A DNA stretch of 64,000 nucleotides from Leptospira ilyithenensis. Its GTDB lineage: Bacteria > Spirochaetota > Leptospiria > Leptospirales > Leptospiraceae. The notes beneath the pieces were generated by a model. The model was not told the origin of the DNA and searched no databases. It was given only the letters and a program-made list of their open reading frames with translations. Made by a program: the position numbers and the translations under genes. The first letter of the stretch is position 1. Each line of letters begins with the position of its first letter. The stretch lies in the NCBI RefSeq assembly GCF_004771005.1, contig NZ_RQHV01000002.1:62001-126000 (forward strand), written 5' to 3'. Shown one piece after another: positions 51,163 through 60,898 of this stretch.

Positions 51163-52596
51163 ATGCCCGCAATAGAAAATCTCAGAGCTAGAAAAACAAA
51201 AATCGTATGTACGCTTGGCCCGGCTTCTTCTTCCAAAGATGTGATTCGCCAACTTGCCGAAGCAGGAATGAACATCGCAAGAATCAACATGTCTCATGGG
51301 GATATTGAAGGTCATAGAAAAGTCATTCGTACCATTAAATCTCTTAATAAAGATGAATTACACAAACATCCTATTTCCATACTATTGGATACGCAAGGGC
51401 CGGAAATCCGAACCGGAGATGTAAAAAACGACTTACATCTGAAAGTTGGTGAGACTTTTACATTTCATATCATTCCCGGGATGGAAGCGGAAGCACAAAG
51501 CGTATTTGTAAATTATCGGGATATTGTAAAAGATCTGAAAGTAGGGGACAAGGTTACGGTTGATAACGGACTTATCAATCTGGCAGTGCAGGAGATCAGG
51601 GAAAACGAACTCATTTGTACAGTGTTAGACGGTGGAAAGTTGGGGTCTCGGAAACATATCAACTTACCAGGAATTCGGGTGAATCTTCCTTCCATTACTC
51701 CCAAAGATTTGAAAGACATTCTGTTCGGATTGGAAGAAGATATTGATTTTGTGGCTTTGTCTTTTGTACGTTCTCCCGAAGACGTAATACAACTTCGCGG
51801 AATTATCGAAGAAAAAAACCATCATGCGCAGATCATATCAAAGATAGAGGATCAGGAAGGACTTCGTAACTTGGACGAGATTATCCGTGAATCCGATGGA
51901 ATTATGGTCGCTCGTGGCGACTTGGGTGTTGAGATTGAAATCGAAGAATTACCTATCGTTCAAAGAAGGATCATCAAACGTTGTCAGGAAGAAGGCAAAC
52001 GTGTAATCGTTGCCACTCACTTGCTTGAATCCATGATTCAAAATCCTTCTCCTACTCGTGCAGAAGTGACGGACGTTGCCAATGCTGTTTATGAAGAAGC
52101 AGATGCGATTATGTTGTCCGGAGAGTCGGCGGTAGGGAAATATCCGGTTCGTTGTGTTGAGATGATGGATAAGATTGCACGCCGAATGGAAGCTTCGATT
52201 AATCTTGGTATGGCGGCAAACAGAAGACCTAAAGATAAAAAAGAAGAAATGGCAAAGTCCGCATCCAATCTTGCTGATTCTTTGCAGTCACCTGCGATTA
52301 TCGTTATTACAAGAAGAGGGATTACTGCAAATAATGTAGCTTCCTTCCATCCGAAACATTCCATTATACATGCTTTTACCAATATGACATCTGTTAGACG
52401 TAAGCTTTGGATGACTCGCGGAGTGATTCCCTATAGAGTGGACTTTTCTTCGGATCCGGAAAAAACGATTAAACTTGCCATCCAGACTTTGGAGAATAAC
52501 GGTTTTTTACGACCCGGTGAAAAAGTCGTAATTCTTTCCGATATCATCGCAGGGGAAGATAGAGTAGAGACCATTCAAGTTCGGGAATCCAAATAA
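51163..52596 (+). CDS. pyk: Pyruvate kinase
   Basis: 477 aa. [20 protein letters not shown] and [13 protein letters not shown] at the N-terminus, then [20 protein letters not shown] with the catalytic Lys, and [19 protein letters not shown] with the metal ligands. The C-terminal allosteric domain is present and of usual length. Converts phosphoenolpyruvate and ADP to pyruvate and ATP in the cytoplasm. Confidence 0.95.
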   Translation: MPAIENLRARKTKIVCTLGPASSSKDVIRQLAEAGMNIARINMSHGDIEGHRKVIRTIKSLNKDELHKHPISILLDTQGPEIRTGDVKNDLHLKVGETFTFHIIPGMEAEAQSVFVNYRDIVKDLKVGDKVTVDNGLINLAVQEIRENELICTVLDGGKLGSRKHINLPGIRVNLPSITPKDLKDILFGLEEDIDFVALSFVRSPEDVIQLRGIIEEKNHHAQIISKIEDQEGLRNLDEIIRESDGIMVARGDLGVEIEIEELPIVQRRIIKRCQEEGKRVIVATHLLESMIQNPSPTRAEVTDVANAVYEEADAIMLSGESAVGKYPVRCVEMMDKIARRMEASINLGMAANRRPKDKKEEMAKSASNLADSLQSPAIIVITRRGITANNVASFHPKHSIIHAFTNMTSVRRKLWMTRGVIPYRVDFSSDPEKTIKLAIQTLENNGFLRPGEKVVILSDIIAGEDRVETIQVRESK

Positions 52597-52662
52597 GATA
52601 CGTCCCCAGGTAAGATTTTCACTCAAGGTTACATCCTTGCCCGGCATTATGTATCTTAAGCT
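52595..52662 (+). terminator. Imperfect inverted repeat between pyk and pirin
   Basis: AAGATAC (52595-52601) pairs with GTATCTT (52651-52657) around an inner CAAGG/CCTTG hairpin, followed within a few bases by a five-T run. Lies between convergent genes. Weak terminator candidate. Confidence 0.35.
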
Positions 52663-52664
52663 TT

Positions 52665-53372
52665 TTACCGCATGGGAACCTCTATTACTAAGAATTCACT
52701 CTCTTTCTCGGCTTTGAAATGAACTTGCTTCGTTTCCCAAAATCCTACTGCATCCCTCTTTTCCAAAGATTGATTCTCCGCATTGAGTTTTCCGTTGATC
52801 AGAAAAACATACAGTCCGTGATTTGGATTTTTCAATTCGTAATCCAGCTCTTTGCCTTCTTCCAGGATCGTGAGTGAAAAATGCGCTTCTTGATTGATCC
52901 AAACCGCACCAGAATGATTCGGCGAAACGATTGTTTGAAAGCTGTTTAATTTTCCTTCTTTGGCAAATGCCTTCTGTTCATAACGTGGAGAAATGTTTCT
53001 TTCTTTGGGAAGAATCCAAATCTGTAGAAAATTGACTTTATCCTTCAAACTGTGGTTGAATTCGGAGTGTCGGATTCCACTTCCAGCGGACATAATCTGC
53101 ACTTCTCCGGTCTGTATCACTCCGTTTGTGCCGGTACTATCTTTATGGGCCAATTCGCCGGAAAGAGGAATAGATACAATTTCCATATTATCGTGGGGAT
53201 GGGTTCCAAATCCCATGCCGGATTCTACAGTGTCGTCATTTAGGACGCGCAGTGCTCCAAATTGGATCTTTTCCGGATGGAAGTAGTTTCCGAAGCTGAA
53301 GGAATGATAGCTGTCCAGCCAGCCGAAATTGGCATGCCCTCTTTCTTTCCCTAAATGTAGTATTTGTTTCAT
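52665..53372 (-). CDS. Pirin family protein
   Basis: 235 aa. Cupin motif GMGFGTHPHDNMEIVSIPLS and GSGIRHSEFNHSL give the metal-binding His/Glu set of pirins (YhhW-type). Pirins are cytoplasmic, some with quercetinase activity, others linked to redox sensing. Possible minus-strand promoter: TTGACA at 53426-53431 and TAAATT at 53404-53409, spacing 16. Confidence 0.9.
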   Translation of the reverse strand: MKQILHLGKERGHANFGWLDSYHSFSFGNYFHPEKIQFGALRVLNDDTVESGMGFGTHPHDNMEIVSIPLSGELAHKDSTGTNGVIQTGEVQIMSAGSGIRHSEFNHSLKDKVNFLQIWILPKERNISPRYEQKAFAKEGKLNSFQTIVSPNHSGAVWINQEAHFSLTILEEGKELDYELKNPNHGLYVFLINGKLNAENQSLEKRDAVGFWETKQVHFKAEKESEFLVIEVPMR

Positions 53373-53403
53373 ATTTTTGTCCTCAAATGGTTAGACATTA
53401 AAT

Positions 53404-53431
53404 AATTTAATACTTAACTATTTTTTGTCAA
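53404..53431 (-). promoter_or_regulatory. Possible promoter of the pirin gene
   Basis: -35 TTGACA (53426-53431, minus) and -10-like TAAATT (53404-53409), spacer 16 bases, about 31 bases before the ATG. Consensus -35, imperfect -10. Confidence 0.42.
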
Positions 53432-53575
53432 GCAAATCCTTTAGATTTATTTCGGTAATTATTCGACAGGTAATAAAACTAACGAATGTTAAATTTGTTT
53501 TCTGGCTCGGACAATTAATAAATTGACGTCTCATTGTGATACGGTGGATTACTCTTAGAGACAGCTTTGCCAATA

Positions 53576-55144
53576 ATGAAAGAACAAGAAAAACAAAAGA
53601 TAAAAGACTGGTCGTTACTCGGCCCGGTTTATGTAAATCGTGTACGGTTTTCACTCGCATCTTTTTATATAGTTGCAGTGATCGGATCTTATCAAACGGC
53701 GACTGCCTTGCAAAACGCCATTTATTTTGTTGGAATCACTGCCATGTTCATTTATGGATCCATTCAAGCTTCCTTGTTCAATAAAGGAAAACTGAATAAG
53801 ATCTTTCCTCGAATGTTTTTGTTCTTTGATATCTCCGTTTTGTTTGCCGTAACTGCTTCCGGACTTTTCACTGGAAAAGAAAATGCTGCAGATTTGATCA
53901 AGGCCCCTACTTTGTACGCTTTGTACTATTTTTATATAACTTATTCTGCTTTCCTTTTTTCCAAGAAGACTCTTCTCGCTTGTACATATTTTTCCGCGCT
54001 TTGTCTGGTTGCTCTACTTGCGATTTGTTTTTCCGTAGGTGTTGAGTTTAAAGAAGCGATCGGAGTCCAAAGTATGAAGGGAACCATTGCCATTTCCAAT
54101 GAAATATTCAAGATTTTGTTTCTAATTGCATTCGGTTATTTGGCAGGTTCCGTTCTGGATCTGTTAAATCGAATGAGGGAAGAAGCGGATGTAAAAACCC
54201 ATGAGTCAAATCGTCAAAGAGTGACAATGGAAAATAAAAATACCATTTTAAAATCCGTTGGTGAGATGCTTGCAGGATCGGTTTCCGTTATCAATGGCGT
54301 TGTTCAGAACTTTAACACTCAAATTTCAAATCAAGCATTGAGTATCAAGGAAATGTCCGAACTTATGTTATCCTTTTCCGATAGCATTCAAACTTCCGTT
54401 GGAAATATAAACAACCAAGATGATCAGATTAAAACTGCAAATGCCAATTCGGATTCTTTAAAAGCAAATTTAATCTCTGTTAGTGATTCTTGCTCTACTT
54501 TGTTTAATAAGATGAGTGATTTTAGAATTTTGGGCGATTCTTTGTCCGAATCCGTAAGAGATCTTGATCAAAGGTTGATTTCTGTGAGCGAGTCTCAAAA
54601 ACAAGTCAGTGAAGTGAATCAAATTATGGCTGAGATTGCTGATCGTACGAATTTACTTGCATTGAACGCTTCGATTGAGGCTGCAAGAGCAGGGGAACAT
54701 GGTCGCGGATTTGCAGTTGTTGCGCAGGAAGTTGCCAAACTTGCGGACAACTCGAATGAGAATGCCACAAAAATCAAAAATATCATTCAAAAATCAAACA
54801 AATTCATTCAAGAAGGCGTTGAACTGGCGTTAAAGTCTAGAAATCAGTCCAGTGAGCTCCAGAAAGGATATCATGAATTATCTTCTGTACTTTCGAATTT
54901 AAAGGATAAAATCGAGATTCAGAAAAATACCAATTTGGAAATGTTGAGTTCTCTTACAAAAATCAGCGAACTTTCGAAAAGAATTGCGGAAGAAGCCAAA
55001 TTGCTTTCCAGCGACAAAGATGATATGTTAGGTGTTGTTGCAAATATGGAAGCTAGTGTTGCTGAAGTTGTTAAGAATGCGGATATTATTCGTGAAAATA
55101 TTTATAAATTAGAAAAGCAAGCAAATAACCTAGCAGAAGATTGA
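53576..55144 (+). CDS. Methyl-accepting chemotaxis protein-like receptor
   Basis: About 522 aa from the ATG at 53576. Six or so hydrophobic segments in the first ~210 residues and no large periplasmic domain. The C-terminal MCP signalling hairpin is clear: [20 protein letters not shown] and [20 protein letters not shown]. Signals to CheA/CheW. The sensor part is membrane-embedded, an unusual type. SD weak. Confidence 0.87.
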   Translation: MKEQEKQKIKDWSLLGPVYVNRVRFSLASFYIVAVIGSYQTATALQNAIYFVGITAMFIYGSIQASLFNKGKLNKIFPRMFLFFDISVLFAVTASGLFTGKENAADLIKAPTLYALYYFYITYSAFLFSKKTLLACTYFSALCLVALLAICFSVGVEFKEAIGVQSMKGTIAISNEIFKILFLIAFGYLAGSVLDLLNRMREEADVKTHESNRQRVTMENKNTILKSVGEMLAGSVSVINGVVQNFNTQISNQALSIKEMSELMLSFSDSIQTSVGNINNQDDQIKTANANSDSLKANLISVSDSCSTLFNKMSDFRILGDSLSESVRDLDQRLISVSESQKQVSEVNQIMAEIADRTNLLALNASIEAARAGEHGRGFAVVAQEVAKLADNSNENATKIKNIIQKSNKFIQEGVELALKSRNQSSELQKGYHELSSVLSNLKDKIEIQKNTNLEMLSSLTKISELSKRIAEEAKLLSSDKDDMLGVVANMEASVAEVVKNADIIRENIYKLEKQANNLAED

Positions 55145-55153
55145 GTTTGCTAA

Positions 55154-55840
55154 ATGCCTGTTCGTGATGGAAAACCCTATGGAAGCTTTCGTAAGATGCT
55201 TGTTCCCAGAGGGGAATTGCCAAAGGAAGCTATCCGTTTAAAAGAAAAATTGGAAACTCTTCGAACTAACTTTGCGAATGATACGTTGGCTCATTCGGAG
55301 ATATTGATTCGCTTTGTTCTTATGTACATGGAAGAACGAAAAGGAAGACTTTCTTTTTTAAAAACAGGAAGACCTTTGCCCGACAGGTCGGACTTAAATT
55401 CTTTTCTTATGGAAGTTCGGTTTTACGGGATGCCCGATACTGTAAGGCAAACTTTATTGAATTGGAATCTGGGAAATTGGGATTTGCGTTTGATTGATAG
55501 ACTTCCTTCTTCATTTGAAATGCTGACTTCCCAAGCGGAAGGTTACCGGTTTGTTACTATCGATTGGGATAAGGCATTGCAAGGGGAAATGATAGAAGAC
55601 ATTAGAGATGTTTGGGAGCATGTACTTCATGATTTGGCTCATGCCTTTATGTTCTTCCGGGAAGAATATGAACATGAAGGCCAGGTTCTTTTTTTCAAGG
55701 AAGTGTTGTCCGATTATCCTATTTACGAAGAGAGAACGAAACGAGACGAAGTTTTCCGTTCTAAATTCGAATATTGTATTTCCGATATGAATTCTCATCC
55801 GGCACATTTGCGCTTGTATCTGCGAGCTATCCTGCGTTAA
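55154..55840 (+). CDS. Hypothetical protein
   Basis: 228 aa, soluble. WEHVLHDLAHAFMFF carries an HxxxH pattern that could bind a metal, but no family is recognised. Starts 9 bases after the chemoreceptor gene and ends 13 before the TonB receptor gene. Possibly cotranscribed with the chemoreceptor. Function unknown. Confidence 0.65.
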   Translation: MPVRDGKPYGSFRKMLVPRGELPKEAIRLKEKLETLRTNFANDTLAHSEILIRFVLMYMEERKGRLSFLKTGRPLPDRSDLNSFLMEVRFYGMPDTVRQTLLNWNLGNWDLRLIDRLPSSFEMLTSQAEGYRFVTIDWDKALQGEMIEDIRDVWEHVLHDLAHAFMFFREEYEHEGQVLFFKEVLSDYPIYEERTKRDEVFRSKFEYCISDMNSHPAHLRLYLRAILR

Positions 55841-55853
55841 ATCAATCTACTGC

Positions 55854-58511
55854 ATGAAAAAGACTAAATTCATTCTTATCTTGTTTTTTGTCTTTTTCTA
55901 CTTCCAAGAAATTTATGGTGAAAAGCAGCTAGATATAAAGTTCCAATTGGTTCGATCTTCTTCCGGGCGTCCGATCGCAAATGCCACTGTAGTCGCAAAA
56001 TATGCAAAAGCCAGCGGAATCACCGATGGGGAAGGAACTGCGGTTCTTTCGTTTCCCAGCCCGGGGTTTTATGAGATTAGAATTGTTGCTGGCGATCGGA
56101 TAGAGACTTCTACAAAGGAAATTAGATACTCGGGCCAGGTTATTCTGATTTCTATTCGGGAACAGGAATCAGGTGGAATCATTGTTAGTGGGGAAAGGGA
56201 TAAAACTCCGCTTTCCAGATACGGATTGCAACAAGACGAGATCAAACGAATTCCAGGAGTTGCGGGAGATTCTTTAAAAGCACTACAGACTATACCGGGT
56301 GTGGTGATCGGCGTTCCTGTCGGAGTACTTCCTACCGCCTTTACCAATGTAGGTGCAAATGCAGTGTCCGGGGTTCCTTATTCGAATAGCGAAAGAGGAG
56401 ATCTTTCTTTAAGAGGCGGTGGTACCAGACAGAATCAGTATTTTTTTGACGGGTTTCCGTTATCTTATCCTTTTCACTTAGGCAATCAGTCTTCCGTATT
56501 GAATAATAATTTAATCCGTTCTTTTGATGTTTATACCGGTGCATTCCCGTCTAGGTACGGTTTTGCGACAGGGGGCATTATTTCAGTTGAGGGAACCGAC
56601 CGGGTAGAGCAGAACAAAACAATTGTTAATATGAATTTCTTTCTTACTGATGCTTATAACCAGACCAAAATATCTCCTTCCATATCGATGATTACATCCG
56701 GGAGAAAAAATTATCCGAATTTTGTTTTATTGAAAACTTATCCGGACGCTATTCCGCAGGATGCTAAATTTGCAGAATACCATGATTTTCAATGGAAAAT
56801 GATTTGGGATATCAGTAATGAACAAAGATTGTCAGTCCAAACCTTCGGAGGAAGAGACAGACAGGCATATACAAAACAACAGGCAAGTTATGAGAGAGAT
56901 GGTGCTGACCCGAGACCTCCGACGGGACTTGACAGATTGTTTCGGACAGACGGGATTCGCCATATCTGGAAGGGAAAAAGCTTCAGAAATACATTGTCTT
57001 ATTCCAGAACCGAGTTTCGTGAATTCTTCGAGTTAAGAATTACGAATCCGGCTACGGCGGAAAATATTTTCGGACTTCAAAATAGAACCAGTGATTATCT
57101 TACCTTTGCAGAAGAACGTTTGGAATTGGATGTTCTGGAAGATTATATAAAGTTTGAAGGAGGAGTGCAATTTCGCTCCAAAGAAACAAACTTGAAAGGT
57201 GAAAATATAACATCTACTAATCGACTGTTCAGCCAAATCTTCGACAATCTAATCAATTCGAGTCCTCAATTTCGTTCCATTATAGATGGGGATCGCATTC
57301 GTTATCATGAAGCGGCAGGGTTCGCCGAATTCCAAGGGAAGTGGCATGGCTTTCGATTGAATCCCGGAGGAAGGGTTGATACATACAGTGGCAGCGGAGA
57401 AGTAAATCTTTCGCCAAGGATTACCGGTGGTTATGTGTTTGAATCGACCAAAACTTCTATTTTAGCAGGACATGGTATTCATTATAATTCGCCTGTTTCC
57501 GTCGAACAACTTTCCAAACGTGCCGGAAATCCGAATTTATTTATGGAGAGGTCGGAACATAACTCACTGGGTGTTGCCCAAGAACTGCCAAAAGGATGGA
57601 GTTTAAAATTAGAGGTATTTCATAATATATTTCAAAATATAATCGTGGCCGATTCTTATGCAATCGATCCTTATTCTCTCAACAATGACTTACGTCTTTT
57701 TGTCCGTGATCCTTCGAATGCGATTAACTCTCCTTTAACACCACGTAATTTAAATTATTCCAATTCAGGTTATGGGTTTTCGGAAGGGATAGAGTTCTTT
57801 GTCAAAAAGACAAAGGATCCTAGGGAGGAGTCGGGGGCATTTGGTTGGATTTCATATACCAATTCGCTTACCAAACGAAATAACAACCAAGCTCGTTTAT
57901 CATCCGATGAGCAAAGAGATAGATCACTTGAAAACAGCCAAAGGACAATTCTCGCTCAAACAAAAATCGGGACGAATTACCTTAATTATTATGATAACAA
58001 TACAACCGAATTTATTTTTAATAATGATCGGATGGAACTCTATGATTTGCATAGATCCCATATTCTGAACATTGTGTTCGGATATAAATTCAGTCCTGAA
58101 TGGCAAATTGGAGGAAGATATCGTTATTTTTCCGGTTCTCCTTTTACTCCCATCACTGGTGCGAATCGATTAAACCAAGCAGCCACTTTCGGTGCGAATT
58201 TGTACATTCCTGAGTATTCAAAAGCATATAATAGCGATGTCTATGCTCCTTTTCATCAGTTCGATTTAAGATTTGATAAGTTTGATAATTACAGTTGGGG
58301 ATATATCAATGTGTATCTTGAGTTTGTAAATTTTTATGGAAGAAGAAACCAATCAGGACAGAACTTTGATAATTTGCGTGCTTATGAAAGAGGGGTAAAT
58401 CCCGCTCCCGTTTACGATACGGTAAACTCTCCTTATGTGCAATCGGAGGATCCTCGGGGACGTATTGTATATTTGCCGATTGTGAATCTTGGAATGGAAG
58501 TTAGGTTCTAA
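55854..58511 (+). CDS. TonB-dependent outer-membrane receptor
   Basis: 885 aa. A signal peptide (LILFFVFFYFQEIYG), then a CarboxypepD-regulatory-like domain (~residues 25-100), then a plug (RIPGVAGDSLKALQTIPGVV, LSLRGGGTRQNQYFFDGFPL) and a long beta-barrel ending in aromatic MEVRF. Typical of receptors for siderophores, cobalamin, or polysaccharides taken up with TonB energy. Substrate unknown. Followed by a small secreted protein. Confidence 0.9.
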   Translation: MKKTKFILILFFVFFYFQEIYGEKQLDIKFQLVRSSSGRPIANATVVAKYAKASGITDGEGTAVLSFPSPGFYEIRIVAGDRIETSTKEIRYSGQVILISIREQESGGIIVSGERDKTPLSRYGLQQDEIKRIPGVAGDSLKALQTIPGVVIGVPVGVLPTAFTNVGANAVSGVPYSNSERGDLSLRGGGTRQNQYFFDGFPLSYPFHLGNQSSVLNNNLIRSFDVYTGAFPSRYGFATGGIISVEGTDRVEQNKTIVNMNFFLTDAYNQTKISPSISMITSGRKNYPNFVLLKTYPDAIPQDAKFAEYHDFQWKMIWDISNEQRLSVQTFGGRDRQAYTKQQASYERDGADPRPPTGLDRLFRTDGIRHIWKGKSFRNTLSYSRTEFREFFELRITNPATAENIFGLQNRTSDYLTFAEERLELDVLEDYIKFEGGVQFRSKETNLKGENITSTNRLFSQIFDNLINSSPQFRSIIDGDRIRYHEAAGFAEFQGKWHGFRLNPGGRVDTYSGSGEVNLSPRITGGYVFESTKTSILAGHGIHYNSPVSVEQLSKRAGNPNLFMERSEHNSLGVAQELPKGWSLKLEVFHNIFQNIIVADSYAIDPYSLNNDLRLFVRDPSNAINSPLTPRNLNYSNSGYGFSEGIEFFVKKTKDPREESGAFGWISYTNSLTKRNNNQARLSSDEQRDRSLENSQRTILAQTKIGTNYLNYYDNNTTEFIFNNDRMELYDLHRSHILNIVFGYKFSPEWQIGGRYRYFSGSPFTPITGANRLNQAATFGANLYIPEYSKAYNSDVYAPFHQFDLRFDKFDNYSWGYINVYLEFVNFYGRRNQSGQNFDNLRAYERGVNPAPVYDTVNSPYVQSEDPRGRIVYLPIVNLGMEVRF

Positions 58512-58512
58512 G

Positions 58513-59175
58513 ATGCTGCAAAAGTACCGTTTATGTTTTTTAATTTTTATTTTATCTGGTCCTTCCTTTTATTGCGGTGAAGAGGGAGAAGTTAAAGGGA
58601 AAGAAAGAAACCAAACCCAGACTCAATTTTTGATTCTTATATCTGCGTTTCGTGCCGAAGGAAATTGTATAAAAACAACCAAACAATCATCAGTTGAAAT
58701 TGTCACTTGTAGCAGAAAACAAAGAGGTATTTGCAATATCAATCTGTCGCTAGTGACTCAATCAGAAGTGACATTTCTATTAAACGAAACAAAAAAAATC
58801 TCAGACCGCACTACTGATTGCCAAGAGAGTATCTTACAATCTGGTTTATTATTTTTAAAACCCACTACGCAAGAGGAGGAATCCAGCATAAAAAATCTAA
58901 TTAGCTATCAAACTATTGATTCTTGTGAAACCTCGGGATTTTCTCTTTCGCTGGCTTCGCAAAGATTGGCTACTTATGAGGAATTGGTTTTTATGGATTC
59001 ATCCGGAGGAAGAATCGGACTTGCCGCCGCAAAAATTTCCGCTAACGGATTTTTACCAAAAGTAAATAGAGATTTTGCAAACAGTTGTTTGGAGAAAGAG
59101 TTTACTGCCGAGGAACGAGAGTTATTTGGTCTTGTAAGAAACGGAACGGTAATCTTGGAAATAGAAAAGAGATAA
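58513..59175 (+). CDS. Small predicted secreted protein or lipoprotein
   Basis: About 220 aa from the ATG at 58513, one base after the receptor stop. The signal sequence CFLIFILSGPSFYC ends in Cys, but the -1 position is Tyr, so lipidation is uncertain. Eight or more cysteines in the mature part suggest disulphides. Probably translated with the receptor and may be its surface partner. No family recognised. Confidence 0.58.
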   Translation: MLQKYRLCFLIFILSGPSFYCGEEGEVKGKERNQTQTQFLILISAFRAEGNCIKTTKQSSVEIVTCSRKQRGICNINLSLVTQSEVTFLLNETKKISDRTTDCQESILQSGLLFLKPTTQEEESSIKNLISYQTIDSCETSGFSLSLASQRLATYEELVFMDSSGGRIGLAAAKISANGFLPKVNRDFANSCLEKEFTAEERELFGLVRNGTVILEIEKR

Positions 59176-59180
59176 ATTAC

Positions 59181-59310
59181 TGCAAAAAGGCGAACTTTAG
59201 TAAGAAAATTTTTTAAAGATTCGAATGAGAGGTGGAAGGAATGGATAGATTGTGATAGGGGGGTTTTGTTGCGAGCCCACGAACCAACACCCCCAACCCC
59301 CCGCGCCTTA
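59181..59310. repeat. Intergenic repeat copy B
   Basis: TGCAAAAAGGCGAAC (59181-59195) and CCCACGAACCA (59276-59286) followed by a C-rich tract, matching the copy at 3958 in order and spacing (95 against 90 bases). Lies between convergent genes. Confidence 0.5.
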
Positions 59311-59317
59311 CCTTAAG

Positions 59318-59334
59318 ATCAGCTTTTTGCTGAT
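59318..59334. terminator. Small hairpin before the MazG-like gene end
   Basis: ATCAGC/GCTGAT with a TTTTT loop, between convergent transcription units. No T run; function as terminator unclear. Confidence 0.3.
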
Positions 59335-59404
59335 GATTCTTCGAATACTTCTTCGCTTCTATTGGCACAGAAGAAGGGGCCTTTATCACCCTTGCGTGAA
59401 AATA

Positions 59405-59731
59405 TTATGTCTTATCCTTTGATTGCAACTTTTCGTTTTCTTTATGTCTGTTTCCATCCCGAAGAGTATTTTTCTCTAACGTTTTTTCGATGCAATCTTG
59501 CAAAGACAGCCCCATCTGGTTGGCAAGACATGTGAGAACAAATAAAATGTCGCCGATTTCGGAAGGGATATGTTCTTTGGATTCTCCTTTCTTAAAAGAC
59601 TGATCTCCGTATGTTCGTGCCATAAGTCTTGAAAATTCTCCGACCTCTTCAACTAACACTGCCAAGTTGGTGAGCTCTGAAAAATAACGAACTCCGATGG
59701 ACTGAATCCAATCGTCGACTGTCTTTTGCAT
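59405..59731 (-). CDS. MazG-like nucleotide pyrophosphohydrolase
   Basis: About 108 aa from ATG 59731; a TTG at 59761 would add ten residues and overlap the SGNH gene. LVEEVGEFSRLMARTYGDQS and PSEIGDILFVLTCLANQMGL hold the EExxE and ExxD metal-binding helices of the all-alpha NTP pyrophosphohydrolase superfamily. Cleans nucleotide pools in the cytoplasm. Charged tail. Last gene of the surface-modification operon. Confidence 0.85.
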   Translation of the reverse strand: MQKTVDDWIQSIGVRYFSELTNLAVLVEEVGEFSRLMARTYGDQSFKKGESKEHIPSEIGDILFVLTCLANQMGLSLQDCIEKTLEKNTLRDGNRHKENEKLQSKDKT

Positions 59732-59747
59732 TTGGTTTAATGTAAGT

Positions 59748-60893
59748 TCATTTTTTCCCAAGATGCACCGCCAATTTTTTGCTAAGCGCAAGGGAAAAAT
59801 TTTCCATTCCCAATCGGTTCAAATGGATTAAATCAAAACAATATTTTCCATTGTCTCCCGTTCCCAAGCTGTCTTGCATATCGATTTGATCTAGTTTTTG
59901 ATAAGGAGCAAGCGCATGATTCAGTCCGTTTTGCCAGACAGTCATTCTTCCTGTTTCATTGAGTGCGCGGATTGCATTTGAATAAGGGGCGAAGATATCA
60001 ATGATATGAATATTTCTTTTGGCGACTAGTTCATACATTTTTTGCAATCTTCGAAAGTATCGTTGTGTGCTCTCGGTTTCTTCCGATGACTTTGGAACTG
60101 AATTTGCGACAGAACATGTCTCAAAGATCATTCTTTTATGATCCGGATTGGATTCTTTGGGAAGAGGGAAAGAGGAATCCGGTTTTGTTTTGGCGAGGCA
60201 ATCTTCTATACTGCTGACCTGGTAAGGTCCGAGAGATTCAATAGTTCCGTTTTCATAGTCCCATGGATTTAGATTGGGATTTTTACTCCTGCGGGAAATG
60301 GATTTGATCCTTTCGTTGAAATTGATAAATAGATCTCCCAAATCTTTTCTATAAGCAACAGACTTGAATGCCAGATAAACATAATTTGATCTGGCAGGGG
60401 TATATTCGAATTCTTTGATCAAAGATATTGCACGGAAATTACCAAGTTCGGATAACATCGCGAGAGTGGGATCTACTGTTTCAGTTCTATCCACCCAAGC
60501 CATGCCAGGTTCCAGAATATGAAGTACATATTTTACATTTTTAAATTCATTCAGATATTTTTCCAAGATACGGTGTTGAACAACCAATTCGGAGCCTCGG
60601 ATGGCAATGGATTGAACTTTCCATCCTTCTTCTTTTAGTTGCTCATTCAGAATTCTTACACTCAAACCTTCAAATGCGACTGACGTACCTACGATCAGAA
60701 TGTCGGGATTCAAAACTTCTCGATTGCCTAACACATGTTCTGTGACTCTGTTGATATTTGCTGCGTAGGAATTTTTCTTCAATAAAGGTTTATAAACACC
60801 CAGTTGGAACAGGACTTCGATGAATAGGAGGATTCCTAAAGCCAGAAGGAGTCGTTTATCAATGAGAAATGCTTTTAGTTCTTTTAGATTCAT
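59748..60893 (-). CDS. SGNH-hydrolase-like partner of MBOAT, pair 2
   Basis: 381 aa. N-terminal signal anchor (LLLALGILLFIEVLFQLGVY), then ILIVGTSVAFEGLSVRIL, an SGNH block I-like motif, and CFDLIHLNRLGMENFSL as the block V (Asp-xx-His). Like the gene at 46546 in layout but much shorter. Five bases after the MBOAT gene. Expected to face the periplasm and complete acyl transfer. Confidence 0.75.
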   Translation of the reverse strand: MNLKELKAFLIDKRLLLALGILLFIEVLFQLGVYKPLLKKNSYAANINRVTEHVLGNREVLNPDILIVGTSVAFEGLSVRILNEQLKEEGWKVQSIAIRGSELVVQHRILEKYLNEFKNVKYVLHILEPGMAWVDRTETVDPTLAMLSELGNFRAISLIKEFEYTPARSNYVYLAFKSVAYRKDLGDLFINFNERIKSISRRSKNPNLNPWDYENGTIESLGPYQVSSIEDCLAKTKPDSSFPLPKESNPDHKRMIFETCSVANSVPKSSEETESTQRYFRRLQKMYELVAKRNIHIIDIFAPYSNAIRALNETGRMTVWQNGLNHALAPYQKLDQIDMQDSLGTGDNGKYCFDLIHLNRLGMENFSLALSKKLAVHLGKK

Positions 60894-60898
60894 AGGTT

